Position numbers and translations under genes: made by a program. Below are positions 1 to 4,500 of a stretch of DNA of 5,295 nt, one piece after another. Source of the DNA: Treponema sp. (lineage in GTDB: Bacteria; Spirochaetota; Spirochaetia; Treponematales; Breznakiellaceae); assembly GCA_009780545.1 (NCBI GenBank), contig WQZW01000134.1, positions 1 through 5,295 on the forward strand, written 5' to 3'. The notes under the pieces were generated by a model. It worked only from the letters and a program-made list of their open reading frames with translations. It was not told the origin of the DNA and ran no database searches. Positions within the stretch are counted from its first letter, which is position 1, and every line of letters begins with the position of its first letter.

Positions 1-21
1 ATTTTCCCCAGTATGTGGCAT
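1..21 (-). other. Candidate start of the next operon gene, probably rnfB (partial)
   Basis: An ATG at 21-19 overlaps the rnfA stop as TGATG and opens a frame reading MPHTGEN to the window edge. An AGGA lies 10 bases upstream of it, inside rnfA. In rnfCDGEAB-type operons the gene after rnfA is rnfB, the ferredoxin-like subunit with a membrane anchor, so rnfB is expected here from order alone. Seven codons carry no family signal and are not yet hydrophobic, so the true start could lie further downstream, outside the window. Confidence 0.3.
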
Positions 22-647
22 CAGTGCATCATCCTAAAAAGCACTCCGGATGTCAAGGTTAAGATAAGCGATAGCAGGCCCATGGCGACAAGGGTGAGCG
101 GAATGCCCCGCATCTTGTCCTGGACGGCGTGGATGCGTGCCCGGTTCCGTATCTCGGCAAGGCAGATCACCGCAAGGAGGCTGCCGGCAGAAAAACCCAG
201 GGCGAGAACCGCCGAATCGAGAAAGCTCCGGGCCAGGGCCAGCATGACGAAGACGGCGGCTGCGACCGGAATTCCGTCGGCCAGCATCGTGGGTCCGCCG
301 AGTTTCCAGACGGCGGCCGTTCTCGGCAGGTGGCGGGCAACGAGGCAGTCCCAAAGCCTACAGAGGGCGAGGGCGAGGGGAAAGACCAGAAGGTACTCCA
401 GGGAACCCAGGGGGAGAAGGAAGCGAAGGACGGCGAGGACAAACCAGAGGAGCATGGCAAGGCCGGCGGCAACTACCGAACCGAGGCCGGCCTTCCTCCA
501 AGAAGAAGGCGCTTCGGCTTTCGGGGGAAGGGAATCCCCGTCTTTGGCTCCGATCTCCGTCAGTTCCCGAATCCCCAGCCCCAGGTGGAGGACGAGGTTT
601 AGCGAAAGGGAGGAAAAAATCGCCAGGGAGAGCAGGTCCTCAGTCAT
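21..647 (-). CDS. rnfA: RnfA-like integral membrane subunit of an Rnf electron-transport complex, cluster cysteines missing
   Basis: This 208-residue, very hydrophobic protein has about six membrane helices (roughly 5-24, 53-79, 82-101, 116-137, 142-165, 184-204). It matches RnfA/RsxA/NqrE by eye: the MTEDLL start, the NLVLHLGLG segment after helix 1, the LLPLGSLEYL segment near residue 80, and a C-terminal MGLLSLIL segment. In the family, RnfA and RnfE together hold an intramembrane [2Fe-2S] through cysteines in LGLCP and TNC motifs. Here these positions read LGLGI (Gly25) and LADGI (Gly125). Cysteines occur only at 96, 101 and 162. A charged, Pro-containing segment at about 33-52 enlarges the loop after helix 1. 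The ATG at 647 is chosen over longer in-frame starts because AAGGAGG precedes it by six bases and the family N-terminus begins there. It overlaps the rnfE stop by 8 bases. Family call is firm; function as a redox subunit is doubtful. Confidence 0.85.
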   Translation of the reverse strand: MTEDLLSLAIFSSLSLNLVLHLGLGIRELTEIGAKDGDSLPPKAEAPSSWRKAGLGSVVAAGLAMLLWFVLAVLRFLLPLGSLEYLLVFPLALALCRLWDCLVARHLPRTAAVWKLGGPTMLADGIPVAAAVFVMLALARSFLDSAVLALGFSAGSLLAVICLAEIRNRARIHAVQDKMRGIPLTLVAMGLLSLILTLTSGVLFRMMH

Positions 648-1287
648 CGTTACCCTCCTTCCTGAACTTTTCCCTAAAGTGCCTGAAAAGGGCGAGCAGG
701 TAGCCGCAAAGGAACAGGGCGCCGGCCGAACCGGCAAGCAGGCGGAGCGGTGCCGGGGCATCCGGCCCGAAGGGGTAGAACAGCAGCAACCCGTGGGCCC
801 CTCCCGGAAGGGAAAGCGATCCGAGGCCGGCCGGTTCCCGAATCAGGGCAAGCAGTACGGTGCAGATACCGGGCGGAAGGGCCGCAGCAAGGGAAGTCCA
901 GAGTTCCGGTATCAGGTCGCCGCGGCCGCCTTCCCCGGATTGGCCGATGCCCGAAATCATGTACAGTACCGGGACGAAGGCCACGGGGAAGAACACCTGC
1001 AGGGCAACGAGGGGAAAGGCCATCCACAGGAGGAGGAGGAAGGCACCGGCGAAAAAACTTGCCAGGAACAGCGACAGGAAGGGCCGTCCGCCGCCCGACT
1101 TGGGGAAGAACCTCGACGCAAAGAAGCCGGCCAACGAGCTGAGAACGAAAACCCAAACCAGGGCCAGCAGGACCGGCAGGGCATGGGCCAGCCGACCGCC
1201 TGCCACGACGAGGAGGACGGAACCCGATAACAGGGTTTTTGGGGAACAGCCCGAAAGGAGCAGTTGCTGCCAGTGGACCTTGCTCAT
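640..1287 (-). CDS. rnfE: RnfE-like integral membrane subunit of an Rnf complex, cluster cysteines missing
   Basis: A 215-residue hydrophobic protein with about six predicted membrane helices (roughly 18-34, 37-58, 69-90, 93-112, 128-149, 185-203) and a basic cytoplasmic-type tail. It is assigned as RnfE/RsxE/NqrD from its place between rnfG and rnfA, its length (family about 200-230), the LIREPAGLGSL segment at 148-157 matching the family's L-R-E-x-x-G-x-G-T-L, and the FFPVAF segment near 99 matching IFIPLIV. The family's two cluster cysteines (LGLCP and TNC) align by eye with Ser23 (LLSGSVLLVV) and about Val107 (VPVLY). Its cysteines are at 14, 142 and 194 instead. The ATG at 1287 shares ATGA with the rnfG stop (4-base overlap) and has AAGGAGG four bases upstream of the GTAA spacer end. 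It is more divergent than its RnfA neighbour, so the call leans partly on context. Confidence 0.78.
   Translation of the reverse strand: MSKVHWQQLLLSGCSPKTLLSGSVLLVVAGGRLAHALPVLLALVWVFVLSSLAGFFASRFFPKSGGGRPFLSLFLASFFAGAFLLLLWMAFPLVALQVFFPVAFVPVLYMISGIGQSGEGGRGDLIPELWTSLAAALPPGICTVLLALIREPAGLGSLSLPGGAHGLLLFYPFGPDAPAPLRLLAGSAGALFLCGYLLALFRHFREKFRKEGNDD
654..660 (-). promoter_or_regulatory. Strong ribosome binding site fixing the rnfA start
   Basis: On the minus strand AAGGAGG sits here, six bases before the ATG at 647 and inside the 3' end of rnfE. A near-perfect Shine-Dalgarno sequence at proper spacing, together with the family N-terminus MTEDLL, decides this start against upstream in-frame starts reaching about 761. 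The same element recurs before rnfE (1292-1298), and GGAGG precedes rnfG (1752-1756). Confidence 0.8.
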
Positions 1288-1745
1288 TTACCCTCCTTTT
1301 CGGAAGCGGTACCAAAAGGCAGCCTTGCCCGTATGCGAGCGAGGTGCAGGTCGATGATACCGGGGGCAAGCAGATCGGCGATACCTGAGGAATGGGCTCC
1401 CAGGGGAAAAGTTCCCAGCAGCGAGCCGTCCGGCGAGAATTCAGCGGCGAAAGGGGTGAGTATCCCATCCCGCATCACGGTAAAGATCACCAGCACCGAA
1501 TCGGAACCTTCCATCGCAAATATCCCCCCGAGGAAATCCCCGCCCGAACTTCCGGGAATCACCTTTGATAGCCTGCGCCCGTCTCCGGAAGCGGCAAAGT
1601 GCCGGTTGGCCGCATTCCGTAACAGTTCCAGACGGAAGGGGAAGGTCAGCGACCAGAGCAGGACCAGGGCAAGGATAAGCCCGGCGATCCAGGCGGCACG
1701 TATTCCTCCGCCTTTCAGCCCCGTGCCCAGTGTTTTCAAGTCCAT
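1284..1745 (-). CDS. rnfG: RnfG-like single-pass subunit, short and without a flavinylation motif
   Basis: A 153-residue protein with one N-terminal membrane helix at about 16-36 and a soluble remainder expected on the outer face of the membrane. Canonical RnfG/NqrC proteins are about 190-260 residues, with an FMN-binding domain whose D-x-x-[ST]-G-A-T motif carries FMN attached to Thr by ApbE. Position in the rnfD-rnfG-rnfE order and this topology support the call. A beta-rich segment at about 83-112 (VLVIFTVMRDG, then FSPDGSLLG) resembles the FMN-binding domain core. Where the acceptor motif should lie, near the C-terminus, the sequence reads DLLAPGI (124-130). The Asp and spacing are recognisable, but there is no Ser/Thr acceptor. 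The ATG at 1745 overlaps the rnfD stop by 10 bases and follows GGAGG by six bases. Covalent FMN at the usual site is unlikely. Sequence similarity alone is weak. Confidence 0.68.
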   Translation of the reverse strand: MDLKTLGTGLKGGGIRAAWIAGLILALVLLWSLTFPFRLELLRNAANRHFAASGDGRRLSKVIPGSSGGDFLGGIFAMEGSDSVLVIFTVMRDGILTPFAAEFSPDGSLLGTFPLGAHSSGIADLLAPGIIDLHLARIRARLPFGTASEKEGK

Positions 1746-2767
1746 TTTCGGCCTCCGTTACGCGGGGCTTTGCCATAGGGAACGAACAGCAGGAACCGTT
1801 CCAGCGAGGCGAAGGCCGGGCCCAGGGCGTTGACCAAGGCCAGGGCGAAGAAAGCCCCGTAAAGCTGGCCGCCTGAGAACCTGAACAGCACGCTGAGGAC
1901 GGCGGCGAGAACGGCGAGGACCAGTGAGGCCGGCACGGAGCGGGCCGAGCTTGCCGGTTCCAGCAGGAGGATGAAGGCCGTCACCAAGGTGCCGCCTGAA
2001 AGCAGGGACAGGAGCAGGTCGCCGGACCAGAGTTCCCCGCCTTCGGCAAGTCCGCCGAGGAGCCTCGATAGCAGGGCGAAGACGGCGAGGTAGGTCAGCG
2101 AGGTCCACCAGCGGCCGGCCCGGAAGGCGAAGACCACCGCGGCCCAGAGGACCAAGGTCAGGACGGCGCGGTCGGCGATGATGCCGCCGACCGGGTTCCA
2201 GAAAAGATCGACGTAGCCCGGGGGAATCCAGGCACCGAAGGGGGCAAGGATGCTTCCGTTAAGGAGTTCCCTAACGGCGGTATCGGCGGCGCTTGCCGTT
2301 TCCGGCAACAGGGCTTCGGCCATGCCGGAGGCGCCGGGACCGTCGGCAAAGCTGCCGGGCCAGCAGAGACGGACGAAGAGCCAGCCGCCCAGGGCCGGAT
2401 TGAGGAAGTTGGAACCTATCCCGCCGAAGCTCTGCTTGACCACCAGGACGGCGAAGGCGGCCCCGAATGCGGCATGCAGCGGGTTGATGTGGTTGGGCAA
2501 CAGCAGGGTGAGAATCAGGGCCGAGGCCGCCGCACTGCTGTCGGCGACCTTGGAGAAGCCGTACCGCCTGTAGCTTACCATCAGCTCGGAGACCACGGCG
2601 GCGGCTCCGGCGGCAAGGGCCACGGAAATGGATGCCCCGGAATCGCCGAGCGAGGACTGCAGCACGGCAAGGAGGCAGAACAGGCACAGAAGGAGCATGC
2701 GCTGCGAGGTGTGTCGGGAGATGCCGACACTGAATCCCCGTCCGATGGCGGGATTGCGTTCAGCCAC
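1736..2767 (-). CDS. rnfD: RnfD-like polytopic membrane subunit (NqrB/RnfD family), altered flavinylation site
   Basis: A 343-residue polytopic protein clearly of the NqrB/RnfD family. Landmarks are the N-terminal SVGISRHT-type segment before helix 1, DSSAAASALILTLLLP (76-91), the hallmark KQSFGGIGSNFLNPA (111-125), and the C-terminal pattern GGTLVTAFILLLEPAS (258-273) followed by GGQLYGAFFALALVNALGP. Family members carry FMN linked to Thr in a D-x-x-[ST]-[GS]-A-T motif in the large extracytoplasmic loop and form part of the ion-translocating core. Here the corresponding stretch reads ETASAAD (157-163), with Asp in place of the acceptor Thr. The downstream family segments GSIGE and TDPVT appear as GGIIAD and LEPAS. 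The start is GTG at 2767, overlapping the rnfC stop by 8 bases (GTGGCTGA). A G-rich stretch 8-13 bases upstream can act as ribosome site. The family call is strong; flavin binding is questionable. Confidence 0.88.
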   Translation of the reverse strand: MAERNPAIGRGFSVGISRHTSQRMLLLCLFCLLAVLQSSLGDSGASISVALAAGAAAVVSELMVSYRRYGFSKVADSSAAASALILTLLLPNHINPLHAAFGAAFAVLVVKQSFGGIGSNFLNPALGGWLFVRLCWPGSFADGPGASGMAEALLPETASAADTAVRELLNGSILAPFGAWIPPGYVDLFWNPVGGIIADRAVLTLVLWAAVVFAFRAGRWWTSLTYLAVFALLSRLLGGLAEGGELWSGDLLLSLLSGGTLVTAFILLLEPASSARSVPASLVLAVLAAVLSVLFRFSGGQLYGAFFALALVNALGPAFASLERFLLFVPYGKAPRNGGRKWT

Positions 2768-4103
2768 GGCAGTCCCCCCTTGCCCCGGAGATCAGGTCGG
2801 CCAGGGGAATCCGGGAGGGGCAAACGGCATCGCAGCAGGCGCAGCCGTGGCACTCAAGGAATCCGGGATGGGATGCGGGCCCCTCGGTCGAGGTCATCGC
2901 CGTCTTGTACAGTTCCTCCGGGTCCAGGCCGACAGGACACACGCCGGAACATTCCCCGCAGGCGATGCAGTCGCCGACTTTGCGCTTTCCGGCCTGGGAC
3001 TCCCGCAGGGCGGCGAAGGCGAAGCTGGTCTTGGTTACCGGCTCGTTCAGGTTCAGGACTTTTTCCCCGAAGAACGGCGAGCCGGAAACGATGTGCCTGT
3101 CGCCCGGGACGAAGCCGCCGCATTCCTTGAACAGGTCGCCGATTCGGAGCCCGATGCGGGCCCGAAACACGCCGGGATTGAGAACCGCCGATCCGCCAAT
3201 GGCGACGTAGCGTTCCAGGATGGGACGACGGAACCGCACCGCATCGTAGGCGGCGGCCAATGTCGCGGGTCCCAGGACGAGGAATTTGCCCAGGTCGAGC
3301 CTTTCCTCCCGGCCGTAGCGGTCCAGGATCAGTTCCAGTTCCCGCCGGTTCCGCTGGGGATACCGATCCCCGGTGACGACAAGGCCGCAGGGGATTCCCC
3401 CGCGCCGGCCCTGTTCCAGCAAGGTCCGGCCCAAGTCGACGGCATTCCGGGAAACGGCGAAGACCAGCCGCTTGATTCCGGGCAGGGCCGCGGCGATGAA
3501 GGCCGCCCCTCCGACAACGGCATCGGGCCTGCGCGCGCAAAGCACCCGGTCGGCGGCCAACCAGGGATCGTCAAAGACGCACCTGACCACCAACGTATCT
3601 TCCGGCCCATCCTTCGGGGAATCGTTTTTTGGGGAATCGAGGAATTCGGCGAGTATACGGGACAGCATGCGGCCGGAACCTTCCATCTGGACGATCCCGC
3701 ACTCGTCCAGCACCCGGCAAAGTTTTTCATAGTCCGGGCCCTCCGGAAAAACCTCCGGAAGGGCTTCTTCCTTGTTCGTGCCGAGCCTGTCGAAATCGCC
3801 CTCGGTACGCACCAGAAGGCCGGAACAGCTTCGGCCTTCGCCGTCGTCCCAGTCGATCTTGTCCACGACCCGTCCCGGAACGGCGGCATGGACATTGGCC
3901 GACCCGCCCTCTCCGGCACCGACCAGCATCCCTTCCCGCACCATGTCGCCGACAGATACCAGCGCCCTGGCCGTTCGGCCCGGCCGCCTGGCAAGGGGAA
4001 TGATCGAAAGTACCGGAAGAAAGGCAACCGTAAAATCGTCTCCCGCAGGGACCGTGGCATCTTCCAGAAAAATCCCACCTCGTGGGAACGAATATGTTTT
4101 CAT
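2760..4103 (-). CDS. rnfC: RnfC-like peripheral subunit with two [4Fe-4S] motifs, degenerate FMN/NADH loop
   Basis: A 447-residue soluble protein with the RnfC domain order. Residues 1-100 are a lipoyl-like barrel (FPRGGI at 6-11, then LVSVGDMVREGMLVG and NVHAAVPGRV). About 130-275 is the Complex1_51K-like region, and about 295-345 is SLBB-like (VLNPGVFRARIG). The C-terminus holds two C-x2-C-x2-C-x3-CP ferredoxin motifs, at Cys379/382/385/389 and Cys418/421/424/428. RnfC normally oxidises or reduces NAD(H) through FMN. Here the glycine-rich G-x-G-G-x-G-F-P-T loop reads QMEGSGRMLSR (139-149), the EPY segment reads DPW (179-181), and the YPxGG segment reads YPQRN (248-252). The ATG at 4103 gives the family start MKTYSFP. 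A TTG at 4148 would add 15 residues but fits the family less well. Neither start has a clear ribosome site. First gene of the operon. Confidence 0.87.
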   Translation of the reverse strand: MKTYSFPRGGIFLEDATVPAGDDFTVAFLPVLSIIPLARRPGRTARALVSVGDMVREGMLVGAGEGGSANVHAAVPGRVVDKIDWDDGEGRSCSGLLVRTEGDFDRLGTNKEEALPEVFPEGPDYEKLCRVLDECGIVQMEGSGRMLSRILAEFLDSPKNDSPKDGPEDTLVVRCVFDDPWLAADRVLCARRPDAVVGGAAFIAAALPGIKRLVFAVSRNAVDLGRTLLEQGRRGGIPCGLVVTGDRYPQRNRRELELILDRYGREERLDLGKFLVLGPATLAAAYDAVRFRRPILERYVAIGGSAVLNPGVFRARIGLRIGDLFKECGGFVPGDRHIVSGSPFFGEKVLNLNEPVTKTSFAFAALRESQAGKRKVGDCIACGECSGVCPVGLDPEELYKTAMTSTEGPASHPGFLECHGCACCDAVCPSRIPLADLISGARGDCRG

Positions 4104-4183
4104 CGAATCGGCTACACCGTACCGTAAATATGGAGAAAGATCAACCAACTATTGGATGGGGGAACGCAATCAGGAAAAAATAT
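4104..4183 (-). promoter_or_regulatory. Leader of rnfC, lower-GC stretch likely to hold the operon promoter
   Basis: These 80 bases are about 43% GC by hand count, far below the flanking genes and repeats, as often seen at promoters. The only sigma70-like pair I can propose is TTGATC at 4144-4139 with a 17-base gap to TACGGT at 4121-4116. It would start transcription about five bases before the rnfC ATG, giving a nearly leaderless mRNA. That would fit the lack of a Shine-Dalgarno sequence, but both boxes match consensus poorly. The region has no other gene. Confidence 0.22.
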
Positions 4184-4233
4184 GAGGGGGGCCGAGCCCC
4201 CCTCGTTCCAACCGCCTTCGGCGTTTTCCACTT

Positions 4234-4342
4234 CCCCCCGAGCGGGGTTCCACCCCGCAACGCCCCGCATTTACGGCACGGAAGTTTGGTTCCGGCCGAC
4301 AGATGCGGGGGCGTTGCGGGGGCAGGGCCCCCGCTCGGGGGG
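4234..4342. repeat. Long imperfect inverted repeat, arms of about 37 and 40 bases
   Basis: The arm at 4234-4270 is the near reverse complement of 4303-4342. Both contain CCCCCCGAGCGGGG and CCCCGCAACGCCCC(C)GCAT, or their complements, and differ mainly by a few inserted G/C bases and the middle spacer. The loop is 4271-4302. Each arm also folds on itself: GCGGGG/CCCCGC at 4242-4258 and GCGGGGGC/GCCCCCGC with an AGG loop at 4316-4334. The structure can therefore be one long stem or a cruciform-like pair of hairpins. Confidence 0.75.
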
Positions 4343-4343
4343 T

Positions 4344-4375
4344 AGGTTGAGACCCGCTACTGCGGGACTCAACCT
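4344..4375. repeat. 32-base hairpin inside the palindromic element
   Basis: AGGTTGAG (4344-4351) pairs with CTCAACCT (4368-4375). An A/A mismatch separates this from an inner stem CCCGC (4353-4357)/GCGGG (4362-4366) closing a TACT loop. There is no T-tract on either side, so it does not look like a simple intrinsic terminator. It may be one module of the larger repeat. Confidence 0.7.
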
Positions 4376-4419
4376 CAGGGGGGCTCGGCCCCCCGCATGG
4401 ACTTATCCGGTAGAGGCGT

Positions 4420-4442
4420 GGAGTTTTGCTTTGCAAAACTCC
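4420..4442. repeat. Perfect 10-bp hairpin GGAGTTTTGC/GCAAAACTCC
   Basis: GGAGTTTTGC (4420-4429) and GCAAAACTCC (4433-4442) pair perfectly around a TTT loop (AAA on the minus strand). It lies three bases from the next hairpin in the space after pepF. Its AT-rich stem core contrasts with the GC-rich palindromes around it. It could help stop or protect the pepF transcript, but no U-tract follows on the minus strand. Confidence 0.65.
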
Positions 4443-4445
4443 TAA

Positions 4446-4472
4446 ATCCAATCCGCCTACGGCGGATTGGAT
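4446..4472 (-). terminator. Perfect 12-bp hairpin after pepF, possible weak terminator
   Basis: ATCCAATCCGCC and GGCGGATTGGAT form a perfect 12-bp stem with a 3-base loop, beginning 28 bases after the pepF stop. On the pepF strand it is followed by TTTAGG (counting the last stem T), so the U-tract is too short for a strong intrinsic terminator. A role in ending the pepF transcript, or in stabilising its 3' end together with the next hairpin, is inferred from position. Confidence 0.4.
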
Positions 4473-4500
4473 CGGCCCCCCGCATTATGATTCCCTCCCC

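Larger units (their letters stand above)
4184..4398. repeat. GC-rich palindromic repeat element with inverted ends (REP/MITE-like)
   Basis: The left end is a perfect 9-bp hairpin with a CGA loop at 4184-4204 (GAGGGGGGC/GCCCCCCTC). The right end is GGGGGGC-TCG-GCCCCCC at 4378-4394. The 18 bases at 4186-4203 are the exact reverse complement of 4377-4394, so the ends act as inverted repeats around a core of nested palindromes. There is no convincing coding content; open frames on either strand across it are low-complexity. Size and structure resemble dispersed noncoding repeats such as REP/BIME or MITE elements. Whether it recurs elsewhere in the genome cannot be seen here. No target-site duplication is evident. 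Confidence 0.6.
4385..4485. repeat. Direct repeat of TCGGCCCCCCGCAT flanking two perfect hairpins
   Basis: The 14-mer TCGGCCCCCCGCAT occurs at 4385-4398 and again at 4472-4485, 87 bases apart. The two copies bracket the hairpins at 4420-4442 and 4446-4472. This suggests a second repeat module joined to the 4184-4398 element, or that the hairpin pair was inserted next to the shared 14-mer. Confidence 0.6.

Noticed and set aside
648..761. N-terminal extension of RnfA by 38 residues
   Set aside because: The extension is a shadow of the rnfE C-terminal coding region. A strong ribosome site and the family N-terminus support the ATG at 647.
13..1230. 405-codon open frame on the plus strand, antisense to rnfA and rnfE
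   Set aside because: It is rich in Arg, Gly, Glu and Gln, as expected from the complement of hydrophobic membrane genes. It has no domain, and it spans two real overlapping genes.
2628..4127. 499-codon open frame on the plus strand, antisense to rnfC
   Set aside because: It mirrors the codon phase of GC-rich rnfC, lacks recognisable domains and has no ribosome site. The minus-strand frame carries clear RnfC motifs.
4152..4451. Open frames of 87-97 codons on both strands across the intergenic repeat
   Set aside because: They consist of the translated palindromes, are Pro/Gly/Arg-rich and low in complexity, and lie open on both strands at once, which is typical of repeat artefacts.
4184..4485. 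CRISPR array or riboswitch in the repeat-rich gap
   Set aside because: There are no regularly spaced direct repeats with unique spacers, and I recognise no conserved riboswitch core. The structure is palindromic repeat material.
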